From Melastoma dodecandrum (lineage: Eukaryota; Streptophyta; Magnoliopsida; Myrtales; Melastomataceae): a stretch of 64,000 bases of DNA. The stretch spans positions 1,178,001 through 1,242,000 of the forward strand of contig JARUPY010000271.1 in NCBI GenBank assembly GCA_029817715.1, given 5' to 3'. The translations under genes and the position numbers were made by a program. Under the pieces are notes generated by a model. The model saw only the letters and a program-made list of their open reading frames with translations. It had not been told where the DNA came from and searched no databases. Shown piece by piece: positions 48,601-64,000 of the stretch. Every line of letters starts with the position of its first letter. Within the stretch, counting starts at the first letter, position 1.

Positions 48601-51600
48601 CTTGACTTATTCAACATCCTTCCTTGGATTATTTGTTCGCTTCTTAATTTTTTTCAAAATTTGCAGGTTGAAGCTCTGTTTGAACTGCTAAAAGGTCTTA
48701 TTAAAGATTCCGAAGAGACAGTTGATGATGAGGTTAGTTGACCTGGAGATAGTTATGGCTCAACATTTTTTTCTCATTCATTTAATTTGCACTATAATTC
48801 TTGTTCCACCAAGCGGACTTGCAAGCTGTTTTTCATGTCAGATTGATGAAGATGATTTCAAGGAAGAGCAGAACTCGGTGGCTAGGCTTATTCAGATGCT
48901 TTGTAATGATGAACCGGAGGAGATGTTCAAGGTAATATTTCTGGGAGCAGTTGATCTCGGAGGTCCTTTGTCTAGATTTTAGCACATAGTTGTTTGGAAA
49001 AGAATACGTTTGCCTTTCTTTGCAAGGGAATCAAGAATGTTGCTGGGCTGCTTATTAAATAATTGAAGCCATTTCTTGGACACTCTTTTTGGTGGTCTGG
49101 GTTTACGTGTGAAATCGTATATTATTCTAATCTCAGCCCTTATGATCTTCATGAGATATAATTTCAGGAAACAGTCCTTTCTCTTTAGTTGTGTTAACAC
49201 TTACTAAAATTTTGCACTAAATAAAGTACCTCTTTATGTTTTCATTGGAAAGAGGAATGAACTCTTTATGCGCTCTTCTTGACGGATTAATTGAGGACGA
49301 GCATTTTCTTCTCAAAACCTGGCCTTGTCGTGGGCTTTTTATTCAGTAAGCTCCATATTGAAAGGATATACTGAAGGTGCGGAATGTCATATGTGAACTA
49401 GCTTTCTCTAATGGTTAATTAGGGTTTTTGCCATGAACTGCAGATCATAGGTATTGTGAAGAAACATATTCTTACTGGGGGGCCCAAACGACTACCATTC
49501 ACTGTTCCTCCACTTGTCTTTTCTTCCCTCAAGGTTTGATTCTCATGTTTCACTCACGCTTGTGGATTTGTTGATTAACCTCTGGTGTCCTTAGCTAGAT
49601 CGAGCTTGTGGCACAGTGCATATACTCTCTCTAACTCTTGTTTTACTATAAACTGATTAATATGAACAACTTGAACATGTTATCGTCCATTAGTAAGCAC
49701 ATACAACTGCTTTGTGAGACAGATTTTGACCTTTTTACTTCTCATCACTAGGATGCCCTAAATCCATCTCATATTATTTATACAGTCAATAACAAACGAT
49801 GGAGTTAATTGTGGCATAAACTAGAAGTCATTCTCAGGCGGTGAACTACCTAATGCAGAAAATAGTGATACTTATGCTACAATGATATACCTGGCATTCA
49901 AATAGTTTGGAAGTAAACACCTCCTTATTTAAGTTCAAGCGCTTGATATTCACTTCTAGCAGTTCAGGTGCTTAATCTGGAGTTGCTTGCAATTTACATT
50001 TTTCTGTGCACTTGTACATTCAGCATTTTTGCCCATGAAAGCGACCCCTCCTTTTTTATGTACAATGGTCGTGTTTTGGGATGCCATATTCTTTTCCTTT
50101 TTCCTGATCCCAAATGTCTTGGTTGATACAGCTGGTCCGACAATTGCAAGGTCAAGAGGAAAACCCTTTCGGCAATCAAGAAGCAACCACGCCTAAAAAG
50201 ATTTTCCAGCTTCTGAATCAGGCAACTTCTTAGTATCTGATGACACTTTTGTATATCATTTAGTGATGGGTAGGCATTTACAGATGCCAGTAGAAGGATC
50301 TTGCTAATGAAAATGTGTTTTGTGGTCGATGTGGTGCTTTGCATAATTGCAGTATACTTCATCTATTCTAGTTTACTGGTAGATTGTTAACTTTTCTTTG
50401 GCTACTTAGCTATTTTTGAATCTTGCTGCAGGTTATTGAAGCACTCTGCAGTATCCCAGTACCTGATTTATCATTAAGGCTATATCTGCAGTGTGCTGAG
50501 GTAAGACTGGGACTGTCAGAATTTTTTTGGCAACTATCCTGTCACTAATAATCATGCCCTTCCAGGCTGCGAATGACTGTGACCTGGAACCTGTCGCATG
50601 TGAATTTTTTACGCAAGCATATATCTTGTACGAGGAAGAGATTTCAGTAAGTTTGATGATCATCATTGTCTTATTTTCTTACTGTTGTTAGTAATTAGTT
50701 CTCGTGATTTCATGTCATCATAGGATTCCAAGGCACAAGTGACTGCATTAAATCTAATAATCGGAACCCTTCAAAGGATGCATGTTTTTGGCATCGAGAA
50801 CAGAGATACTTTGACACACAAAGCCACTGGGGTATTTATTAACAAAGGCCCTTCTCTGCCAAAGTTTATATGAGTTTAAATAATACTGAAGGCATTTTGT
50901 TGATCTTGGTAAATGATTTGAAACAGTATTCTGCTAAACTTCTGAAGAAGCCTGACCAATGTAGAGCTGTATATGCTTGCTCGCATCTGTTTTGGGTGGA
51001 TGATCAAGATAATATGAAGGATGGCGAGAGGTTCGTCTTACTCCCTTTGCAAGATATGTATTACTTACGTGACGAGAGTACTAGAGAATATGCATGATAA
51101 TGTCCAGCGAAAAACCACCGGGGAAGAATTTTAAAATTTCATTCTGTTTTTAGTGATTATCTGGCAATTATAAGATGGTTAACGCAGTGACTTTTCCCTG
51201 TACTGAGGTGAACAATCTGAATTACTTGATGGGAGAAATGCTAAAGTTTTCCTGTCCCTTGGGCTGGTGGACGAGTTGTTAGGTTATATGCTTGATATGT
51301 TGATGGCTCCAAAAGGAATTCAAATTTTTAGAGGACCAGATTAAACCACGGCTGTGAATCTTGTAACCACTTATGTTATTCTATCTTCAGGGTTTTGCTC
51401 TGCCTGAAGCGTGCCTTGAGAATTGCAAATGCTGCTCAGCAGATGTCGAGCGCAACAAGAGGAAGCACTGGCTCTGTTTCTCTCTTTGTCGAGATACTAA
51501 ACAAGTAATTGCATACCTTACCTGATATTCGTACTTAAATACATTTGTGCATGCAGATAAGCATGAACAGCTCAGATCGATCTAATAATTCGGGATTTGT

Positions 51601-51827
51601 TACTCAGGTACCTTTACTTCTTTGAGAAGGGCAACCCGCAGATCACCGTTGCTTCAATTCAAAGCCTGATTGAATTGATAAACACGGAGATGCAGAACGA
51701 CTCAACCACGTCTGATCCAGCCGCGGATGCTTTCTTTGCCAGCACTCTGCGGTACATTGGATTCCAGAAACAGAAAGGTGGGGCAATGGGCGAGAAATAT
51801 GGCACAATCAACGCATCTGATTCTTGA
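42678..51827 (+). CDS. VPS35A: Vacuolar protein sorting-associated protein 35 (retromer core)
   Basis: Scaffold of the VPS26-VPS29-VPS35 retromer that recycles vacuolar sorting receptors. The 21 coding exons are 42678-42770, 42919-43015, 43171-43294, 45546-45731, 45956-46043, 46475-46531, 46614-46703, 46806-46928, 47491-47625, 48034-48150, 48358-48597, 48667-48732, 48842-48931, 49444-49533, 50132-50221, 50432-50500, 50566-50646, 50724-50831, 50927-51030, 51391-51504 and 51608-51827. They join in phase to 793 residues, the family length. The VPS26-binding motif FPRL-like region corresponds to GNILPRL; other conserved blocks are [40 protein letters not shown] and the VPS29-binding C-terminal solenoid ([38 protein letters not shown]). 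Two ATGs are adjacent (42678, 42681). Intron 3 is 2.25 kb with repeat insertions; the intron after 50221 has a GC donor. Confidence 0.96.
43735..45035. mobile_element. Possible degenerate hAT-like insertion in VPS35 intron 3
   Basis: The left part holds a GCCTAGGCGC-like palindromic, CpG-rich stretch (about 43745-43850), common at plant hAT-type repeats. The right end has GAGCGCCTCGGACG, and the left has TCTCCGGACGCTC in inverted orientation. Between them is a tandem repeat and a short acidic coding remnant ([12 protein letters not shown], two stops, then [15 protein letters not shown] before a stop near 44880). Boundaries and class are tentative. Confidence 0.35.
43895..44720 (+). repeat. 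G-rich higher-order tandem repeat in VPS35 intron 3
   Basis: About 800 bases are built from short modules such as GATCGGAGTCGGCTGGTC, AGATTGGGCTGTTCGG and TGGAGAGGGGCGATC. Modules recur mostly at about 42-base spacing, and a larger block repeats with a period of about 159 bases (for example GATCAGTGAGGGGTGATCGG at 44239 and 44398). ORFs across it are translations of the repeat and not genes. Confidence 0.85.
46296..46408 (+). repeat. 28-bp tandem repeat, four copies, in VPS35 intron 5
   Basis: GCATGATTTCCTGTCATGCA begins at 46298, 46326, 46354 and 46382. Each unit contains a short inverted repeat (TGCATGA / TCATGCA around ATTTCCTG), so each copy could fold into a hairpin. Confidence 0.9.
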
Positions 51828-52487
51828 TCCATACAATCTCCGTCCTAGTTGTTTAGCCACTGTGAGAAGGAGCCCTTGGCCAATCTTTTGAAAACATGGA
51901 TACAAGGTCTGCCTCCTATCATCTGCTCCCCATGCAATTTTTCGGGAATCCCTTCGGGAGGAAGCTGATTCGGACTACAGCAATCTTATTTCCGATTTCC
52001 AAGCAGGTACTGTACTTCTTGGTCTTTCCACTTTCTCAGAATCCTCAATACTGTTGATAATCTTTTAACAGTGTAAATAGCGTGGGCATACTCTGTAATT
52101 CTCTTTTGTACCTTAGAATTCGACTGCAAGGTCTTGTTCACCTTGAAAAATATTCCAAAGAGTGTTGAGGAAGGAGGTTTTAACAACACGGAGACGAAAT
52201 TTCGATTTGTTGTAGGGGTATCCCCATGTTTTTGGTAGTATGCCTTGGATCTTTTGACTGATTTGAATCTTTTGACTGAATTCACTCTGCTTATTTGACT
52301 TATACTCTGTGCCATGGTTTGACTGGAAACGCTTTAGTTTACCATTAACATCTCCATTTTAAAAGAACGGCAAGCCGAGTACAAGTCCAAAGTACTTACT
52401 CATCCAAACTAATTGGTGACTTTTATTGGAGCAGAAACTAGTTATTGATTTGATTAATTTTTCTGGTGTTTATAAATTTGATCCCTG
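51828..52487. other. Convergent 3' ends of VPS35 and the E2 gene
   Basis: The genes face each other across 660 bases holding their probable 3' UTRs. No ORF of note. Confidence 0.45.
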
Positions 52488-53199
<712 letters not shown>

Positions 53200-54538
53200 T
53201 CACTCAGACTCCACCCAAACTCTTAAAAACTCGAGGCAACGATGTAAAAACCCCCTAGAACTTGAAGTTGGTAACTAGCAAATTCTGATGAACTGGGGAG
53301 GGAGGATCTCTAGAAGTGGTGTATATAAAGGGAGAGGAGATGAACCAAAGTTGTTTGCTGATTGTGGTCCTGAGTGAAACCCAACTCCGAATCAAAGCCC
53401 GAGTGGGATCTAGCTAAAAGCTAAAAAAAAGGCATAAATTCCCACCCTTGGAAGCAGCAATACAAACAGCACAAAATATCTCTTGCCAATGGTAGACCCA
53501 AACTTCTGGATACCCAAACTTCTGATTGGGATTCATTGTGGTTTTCTTGTAGTAGACCACTAAGTTTGCCTGTGTTTTTTGAGGAAACTGATATGGTCAT
53601 GTGCTACCACTTTTTATGAAAGAGACCAAGGTGACGATATTCGAGCTTATCGCGTATATAAAAAAGTTACTTTATCATCATGATCCCGCAGTTGACAGAA
53701 TCAAATTTTAGCAGTTCTCTGTCTCTGGCATCGCTTGATCTGCTGATATCTCCCAATTTCTGTAAGAAAATGTTTTCCGGGAAACACGGTCAGAAAGAGG
53801 CGGTGAGCCCTTTATATATTCCAGCTCTTTCGCTTCACATCGTGATGATAATATGCTATTCCCACCAACCTTTCCTAAACTTACGCACTAACCAATGGAC
53901 GGTCGACATCAATGAGTTTCTGTGAGTACCCATTCTGCGCAGAAGAGGCCAACCCAGTTCCCACCATGAGATTCCATAGCCTTCGGGCTTGGAAGAATCT
54001 GATAAAGAGGGAGTCTACCTCGGCCACAAAAATCAAAACAAGTGGCAGCTGGCACTCCGGTTTCGCTAGAATCATAGCAGGAAGGGCAGAGGGCGCAGAA
54101 TACTGTTGGCGAAAGCCTGAACATCATCTTGGCAGTATCCCAAACACAATTAACTGAACAAATTGCATTCTCCAACTCAAAAGGGGATAGAAGCACCAAA
54201 CAAGACTATTATGATGCAAGTAGTGTGTGAATCATTTAAGCTCATTAATACATAGAAGGAATCAATAAGCACCAAAGGTAATTGAAGATTAAAGATTGGG
54301 ACAAACAAAAATAGTAGTCTCAAGAATTACACAGATTGCCATAACACCGACAACGGAGATAATACTGCCTCTCTATCACCGGCAGTTGTTTTCTCAACCA
54401 AGAGAGCATCGTGTCGAAACCTTCAGACCCGTTACCACATCAGTGAATCAAATATAGTGGAAGCAGAAGAGACATGGCAGAGGATATTAAAGAAAAATGA
54501 GGGGTTGTTGAGGCGTTCAATCCAGACTAATTCTTAGA
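53200..54538. other. E2 promoter region and ROP 3' flank
   Basis: Nothing coding recognised over 1.3 kb. A 96-residue minus-strand ORF at 53909-54199 resembles no family I know. The end nearest 54538 is the ROP 3' UTR. Confidence 0.4.
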
Positions 54539-58105
<3,567 letters not shown>

Positions 58106-59405
58106 TCAAGCGTCCAACTGAAGCTTCATTTCGGCGCATTCCTCTTGTTTCTGTTCTTCTTTCTGGCCATCTTCATTTCCTGCACGATGATCTCCGGTAC
58201 TTTCTATGTCCAGCACGCCTTGTTTTTGCGGCCCCGAGGAATTAGTATCCACGATGGCCTGCGTGCTTACCTTCCCTTGGGTAATCACCTTCGTGGGTTT
58301 CCGATATATTAGGTAGAGAATGATCTGTGCAATAGCGAAGATGACCCCGAGGACATTCGGAAGCTGATAACGTGCATTAAGCGGAAAAGGTTAGTTAGAT
58401 GATCATATGTCGATGATCCATCCGGAGACTCTTAAGAGATTTCAGTCATTACCGCGACGTAGATATCCTTCAACGAGATACCGTATAATAGCCACGTTAC
58501 GGCGCTCAACATCAGGAAGACGGACAGGAGAATTGGCATGAACTCAACGCTCTTGGTACGTATCACCATTCTCTGCACAAGGTCACAGAAACGAGCCTCG
58601 TCAATATAAAAGAGCAGATGCCGCTTTAGAACTGCCGAATAAAGGTTCGTGGGTGCTCACGATAACGCTCAACGGGGCAGCGAAGACGCTCACGGCAACC
58701 GCATCACAAACCCATCCCAGGACCTGAACCTGCACCGACCTCTTCTGGAAGAGCCGGGAGAGGAGGACGATTGAACAGAACCCCCCGAAATCCAACAGGA
58801 CGATCAGCCTCAACACGACCGTCTACAAAAACAGCAAAGACATGTCACAATACTTCCTCGGTACCCCGTAACGACGACACGCACCGAAATCCCAAAACCC
58901 GGACCCTCACCCTGGCTCGTTTCGGCGCGTAGACGAGGTACAGGGCGATGTAAATGGATTCGATGAAGCAGCCCACGGAGTTGATCGTGACGAGGAGGAA
59001 GGTGTTGGTCTTAAGGGAAGCATAGTAGAGCCACAGCATGGCACTGAACAGGGCAACAACATATGGGATCGACTGGAACCCTTCGGTCGTCTTCTTCTTA
59101 CAAACTCTATAAAATGTCGGCCTGCAAAGAAAGAAACCAACCCATACATGTCATGATGAAATCGAACGACTAACGATGATACTAAAACAATACCACGTCA
59201 TAATCACTGATAACAATTAATACTCACGCTGGTGCGAGGAAGACGACAAAGGAAATAACATTCCCTGCAAGAAGAAGAGGAAGAAGAAGTTACATAATTT
59301 AAGAATATGTCAGCTCCGGAAAGGTGGCCTTGGATCGTAGTTGTTGTTATTACCAAGAAGGCCGAAGGAGAAAGCCCAAGGGTTCTCTGCTGAGAAAATC
59401 CCCAT
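58106..59405 (-). CDS. Bidirectional sugar transporter SWEET (clade III-like, sucrose type)
   Basis: Membrane uniporter of sugars; clade III members (SWEET9-15) export sucrose for phloem loading, nectar or seed filling. Exons 59405-59354, 59264-59228, 59121-58911, 58822-58661, 58572-58453 and 58363-58106 join in phase to 279 residues. Two MtN3/saliva repeats give seven membrane segments. Visible motifs are [49 protein letters not shown] and VFAAPLSV followed by [11 protein letters not shown] and TWLLYG. The long, charged, Gln/Glu-rich C-terminal tail fits clade III. It reads divergently from the ERD7-like gene. A TATA element lies 71-77 bases upstream of the ATG. Confidence 0.95.
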
Positions 59406-59475
59406 TTTTCTCTTTAAGAAAATGGTGTGTGTGTGTTTGTGACTTCCTTTGGAGAACTGGGTTCTTTTCTTCCCC

Positions 59476-59482
59476 TTTTATA
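59476..59482 (-). promoter_or_regulatory. TATA box of the SWEET gene
   Basis: The minus strand reads GGCTATAAAAGGGGA. It is placed so that transcription starting about 30 bases downstream would leave a leader of about 40 bases before the ATG at 59405. This is an inference from sequence and spacing only. Confidence 0.65.
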
Positions 59483-60969
59483 GCCAAAGATATTTCGTGC
59501 TACTTCATTTCTCTCTTGTCATCGTGTCTTTTTCGCATGATACGATAATGATTACCAATGATAATTAACTTAAAGTTGCATTTGCTTACGCATCCAAAGC
59601 ATATTTATTATGTTAAGATAAATTATGGGTCGGACTTCATCGTAAGATGTCTGTCTCATGTTGATGATGATGGTCCTGAAGAGGTCGTCGTAGCTTCTCG
59701 GCATGCAATGCATGCATTTCACAAGTGCGAAGGAGAAATTGGATTGGTGCAGGGAACCCCCAAAAGTTCCCCTCAATCAAGATCAGAACCACGAAATCAA
59801 ATCGAAAGGAGAGGGTGGGAGAAGATTGTGGAGTGACGTAAGAACATCAACTCCTCCTCCCCTCCCGGAAACAATGGCTTTATATCAAATTTTGCAAATA
59901 GCATGACATTTGTGATATGTACAAATCTTTTGGCCAACCTCAAGATAGGGATTAAGATCAAATGGGGTGGGATCATTTAAGGATGGCATTTTGAATCATA
60001 TAGATGGCAATTTGGATTTAATGCAACCCACACCCGACATCTCTTTTTAGTATTAAACATCTTTTGGGAAAGCAAGCAAACCAATCAATCAGTCAGTCGT
60101 GAGGTGCGTGTGGATTTCTCAAGAGAGGGTGGGAGATGATTGATTTTTGTTATCATGTTGGGCACGAGTAGTACTAGCAGCCAATATGCTTAAAAAACCA
60201 AAGAAACATGAAAAGAAGGTTTGTGGTGATCATAATCTCCTCCGCCAATCTCTTCTTCCCTTTCTTTCCTCTGCCTTTTTTGCTTTGTTTTTTGTAATAA
60301 AGAAGTGTCGCTTTAAATCCCCTCCCGAACAAAATGGTCTCTCCCCCCTTTTTCTCGCCGGAGGGGGATCTTCTTTATCTTTTCCATTACGAATTTCGAG
60401 GATAAACGTTTTCACGAGATAGAAGTCGAAACCCCTCGAGTCATGTATATTATTCGACGAATTTTAAAACTTATTCCGATAAAACTATATTTCTAACGAG
60501 GTTAAATGTCTTTCCCTCGTCCTACGTGTCGTCCGGTAATGAACGTACGTAGGGGATTTAAGAGGGCGGCGAAGGGGGGATTCCGGATATTATAATTCGT
60601 TACATCGCCATTTCGGGCCTTTATTGGGCCATATTATGGGCCTACGATATGGTGGTATAGGGCCCAAATATGGATCACCGGTTGAAACGTCGCATATGGA
60701 CTGGGCCTATTTGAAATGTCGGATTAGGCCCAAATTAGGCCCAACGAGTGGGAGGGTTGCTTTCGAAGCGGTTGCAACAAAGGCTCGTGTCCGACAACCG
60801 AGACCGTTACCCCGACTCGTGTCCCGTCCCGCCTCCTGCCTGTACGCGGAATTCCCGGGTTTTCTTCTCCTCAAAGCAATTTCTTCCCCCCCGCCCCTCC
60901 GGCCTTCCATTGAAATACCTAAATTATTCCCCAAAATCCGATCTTGCCATCCCCCCCTGTTCGCGCACG
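59483..60969. other. Divergent promoter region between SWEET and the ERD7-like gene
   Basis: No gene recognised in 1.5 kb. Several GGCCCA/TGGGCC motifs (site-II-like, near 60620-60740) lie within 350 bases upstream of the ERD7-like start and are typical of plant housekeeping promoters. Confidence 0.45.
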
Positions 60970-63678
60970 ATGTCGTCTTCCTCGAATCCCTCCTCCCTCT
61001 ACCCTAAGATCGACGACTCCGCTCCCCAGCATCTCTACGATCCTAACCCCAGCTCTGCCCCGCCTCTCTATCCTACCCTCGACGCCGCCGACCTCGACGT
61101 CGAGAACCTGTTCCCCGATACCGAGCCCTCCGCCCCCCCTGACTCCGCCGAACGGCTCCTGATCCGGATCCCCGGGTCGATCCTCCACCTCATTGATGAC
61201 CAGTACTCTGTGCAGCTCGCCATAGGGGATCTTGCTGTGTATGCCCTGTTACAGGGGGATAATGTGGTTGCGGTGATCGCGTGTGTGGATAATGAATTCC
61301 AGTGGCCGCTGACGAAGGATGCAGCTGCGGTGAAATTGGACGGTTCTCACTATTTCTTCTCGTTTAATGGACCGGAGAGGACGGAGTCGGATTCGGATTC
61401 CAGCGATGATGATGATGATGATGGAGGGAAGAATAAGAAGGGCTCTGGTAAGGCTAAGGGTAAGAGTAAGGGTAAGAGTAAGGGAAAAGCGGAGGACAGT
61501 AAGTTCTTGAACTATGGATTGACGATCGCGTCGAAAGGGCAGGAAGGCCTGGTGAATGAATTGGATGCGATTCTAGAGAAGTACAGCGCTTTTTCTGTGC
61601 AACAAGTGAAAGCAAAGGATGTGTCCCAGGGTGCGGTTATTGAGAATTTTTGGAGACTTAGATGTCAGTATTGCCGATTAAGTTGTGTGTTGATGAGGCG
61701 TTTATTTGTTATTGCAGGTGGGATATTGGATACGACACTTGCCAAGGAAATGTCTCCAGAGGAGTTGGAGAAGGCCGGACCAGAGGCAAAGAGAGTGATG
61801 GAAGCAAGGTCCACAGCATATTGGACGACATTGGCTCCAAATGTTGAGGAGTACAGTGGGACGGCAGCAAAGCTGATTGCAGTGGGTTCTGGCCAGTTGA
61901 TTAGGGGGATATTGTGGTGTGGTGATGTTACTGTTGATAGGTTAAACTGGAGTAACGAAGTCTTGATGAAGAGAATCGCCAAGGGGGATAAGGATGCAGA
62001 GATTGATCAGAAGACCTTAAAGAGGCTTAAAAGGTATATGGCTGAAACAAAGTAGAAGCTATTTTCAAAATTCTTATCCGGTTCCTTACTATTGGAAGGC
62101 CGGTGCTTTTCACTTTTATACTACACTTGCAATGTTCAATCCATGAAATCACCCATCAAAAATTGAGGTAGCTTTCTACCAAAAAAATAGAGGTAGCTTA
62201 ATAGGTATCGATACCTGAGCTTGTGGGTGAAAAGCTGAAAGTCCATTTATTTCTTCTTCTTTTTCTTCACCAAAATTGCTGCATCCATGTGCCATTTCTT
62301 ATACATTAGTCGATTGATTAGGCTGTTGAGGCAATTGAACCGAAGTTTTGCATCGCCTGTGATTTTCAGTTGAAGTATCGTAGCTTTTTAACTTTTGGGA
62401 TGGCACTCTCCAGATTTAACACGAGTAAGCACCGGACTAGTTTCTTTAGTATCTAGCAAACTCTAGACATCAATGAGATAATGTTTATATGTCAATGCAT
62501 GTGTAGAAGCCACCGATTGGCGAATTCTGAATCATTTGGTGTGTCGGCATAGTGAACTTGGCAGCACATTTCTTCTTATAGATGTTGGCTAAGGCCATTT
62601 TCTTAAAATGTAATCTATTTTCTTTGCCTGCAGGGCCAAAAAGATGACTAGGATGACCGAGAAAGTAGCGATTGGTGTCCTATCTGGAGTTGTCCGAGTC
62701 TCTGGATTCTTCACCAAATCTGTTGCAAATTCCAAAGTGGGCAAGAAATTTTTTGGTTTACTTCCAGGGGAAATTGTCCTTGCTTCCCTTGATGGATTTA
62801 GTAAGTGAAGCCTTTTCCGCTACGCTTGTTCTGGTTATTTGTTATAGTGCAACGTTGACATGGTTGCGTATCTTGTGATTATACACTGAACACATTTATT
62901 GTCTCAAGAATTGCCTTCAATGGAACACTCTTTCTTTGAATTTCACTTCTATGACAACATATATCCATGTTAACAGAAAAAGAGAAGAAACAGCTCCTTG
63001 AAAAATTGGATTGTGCATTGTCATGTCAGGATTAGATTCATAATCTCCGGATGAAATGATCCCCAATATATGATTATAGAGGACCTTTTAATAGGTCCAA
63101 ATTCTAACAGATATCTTCCTTGATCTTCTCGCAGACAAGGTTTGTGATGCAGTAGAGGTGGCTGGAAGGAATGTCATGTCCACTTCTTCCACAGTGACAA
63201 CTGGTCTTGTCACCCACAAGTGAGTACTAATTGATTATTGCCTAGAGTGCAAATAAGAAGCTAATGAAGTAATGTATCAATGTGCATAGCTGAGGAATTT
63301 CCTTTCAGATGATACATATTATGAAGTTCTATTGTTGCAAAATGATCTTGATCCGTGGGCATGGCGTGACCAGACATTCTTTCAGACCTCCAAACGGATC
63401 TCAATTTCTCTGAATGAGAGTCAAGAAGATCCAATTTTTGTAAATATCTGTTGCAATAATTTGATTAGTATGTTCATTGCAGATACGGGGAACAAGCCGG
63501 CCAGGCCACAGAGGAAAGTCTTCATGCTGCAGGGCATGCTGTTGGAACTGCTTGGACAGTTTTTAAGATCCGGAAGGCACTTGATCCTAAGAGTGTCGTC
63601 AAACCTTCTAATATTGCAAAGACTGTGATTAAAAATGCTGCCGAGGATCTCAAATCTAAGAGCAAGAAGTCAAAGTGA
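60970..63678 (+). CDS. Senescence/dehydration-associated protein, ERD7-like
   Basis: Member of the plant ERD7/spartin-like senescence-domain family, induced by drought and cold and reported to bind membrane lipids. Exons 60970-61630, 61718-62033, 62634-62800, 63135-63219 and 63483-63678 join in phase to 474 residues. The N-terminal part has SLYPKID and PSAPPLYPTLD motifs, then a conserved block (LLIRIPGSILHLIDDQYSVQ, FQWPLTKDAAAVKLDGSHYF), an acidic run and Lys/Gly repeats (KGKSKGKSKGK). The senescence domain is clear: STAYWTTLAPNVEEYS, GSGQLIRGILWCGDVTVDRL, MTEKVAIGVLSGVVRVSGFF, LLPGEIVLASLDGFNKVCDA. The first intron (61631-61717, 87 bases) contains no in-frame stop, so retention would add 29 residues. 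The other three introns are canonical. Confidence 0.93.
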
Positions 63679-64000
63679 ATGGTCATGGTATATAATGGGG
63701 GTTGCTAAAATGTACGGCTCAGGCCATTGTTGCCTACGCTGTTTCTATATCGTTCCTGTAAATTAGATTCTGCTAGGTGAGCGGTTCCTTTTATTCTTTT
63801 TCACCTTTCCCTGTATTTGATTGATATCTTTTGGTTCTGGTGGTTGTTTGTAGGAACTGTAGGAAATAAATAGTTCAGTTCAGATCCATTGTTACGATTG
63901 TATATTGTGTCTGAAGAATTGTTTCTTTTTTCATATAGTTTGTCTTTGAAGAATATCTTGTTCAGTAATGAGGTATTCTCATTTGAAATGGACCATCCAT
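63679..64000. other. ERD7-like 3' region
   Basis: Probable 3' UTR and downstream sequence. AATAAA occurs at about 63866-63871. No further gene begins before the window end. Confidence 0.4.

Noticed and set aside
53909..54199. 96-residue minus-strand ORF with several Cys
   Set aside because: No known family, and plus-strand ORFs overlap it; lies between the E2 leader and the ROP 3' UTR.
61631..61717. Reading through as coding in the ERD7-like gene (503 residues)
   Set aside because: Splice sites are canonical, 87 bases is a normal plant intron size, and removal restores the family alignment.

Overview
This window is nuclear DNA of a flowering plant. Almost every gene is split by many short introns, codon use and protein families are those of core eudicots, and there is plant-type transposon debris, a nuclear tRNA gene and A/T-rich intergenic DNA. 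Gene content suggests a rosid; I cannot fix the species from sequence alone. I found 14 protein-coding genes with recoverable exon structures, one tRNA-Glu gene, three decayed genes and several terminal-inverted-repeat elements. No operon-like or prokaryotic system is present.

Layout, left to right: cytosolic-type aconitase (minus, 308-5327); a nested pair of TIR elements (7049-8574); a NEP1-interacting RING-H2 membrane protein (plus, 9562-10764); a receptor-like kinase with a tiny ectodomain (plus, 13155-14905) tail-to-tail with a clade-D type PP2C phosphatase (minus, 15228-17121); a palindrome-rich TIR element (18532-18880); a dead OSCA4/CSC1-like channel gene (minus, about 19300-20630); an aspartyl protease (plus, 21539-24171); the ribosome-biogenesis factor ESF1 (minus, 24444-27918), which carries two frame problems and two GC-AG introns; La-related protein 1 (plus, 29080-32017); an SKP1 pseudogene (33078-33617); tRNA-Glu(UUC) (minus, 33775-33846); the MCA Ca2+ channel component (minus, 34279-36047); a MULE-like element with a perfect 9-bp target duplication (37431-38359); a GDSL esterase (minus, 38597-40440); a HIPP metallochaperone relic (41240-41860); retromer VPS35 (plus, 42678-51827), whose third intron holds a G-rich higher-order tandem repeat; a 148-residue E2 enzyme (minus, 52488-53199); a type-I ROP/RAC GTPase (minus, 54539-56389); a clade-III-like SWEET sugar transporter (minus, 58106-59405); and an ERD7-like senescence-domain protein (plus, 60970-63678).

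The genes do not form one pathway. Their order is evolutionarily informative: from memory of Arabidopsis loci, aconitase, NIP1, OSCA4, aspartyl protease, LARP1c, MCA1, ROP and ERD7-like lie in order on one chromosome-4 segment, and NIP2, MCA2, VPS35A, ARAC1 and ERD7 lie on its duplicated chromosome-2 partner. This window carries the union of both lists, so it resembles the ancestral arrangement. The dead OSCA4 gene sits exactly where the collinear gene would be expected.

Exon boundaries below were placed by eye from splice dinucleotides plus conserved protein families, and the reading-frame phase was checked across all joined exons. UTR and transcription-start statements are inferences.
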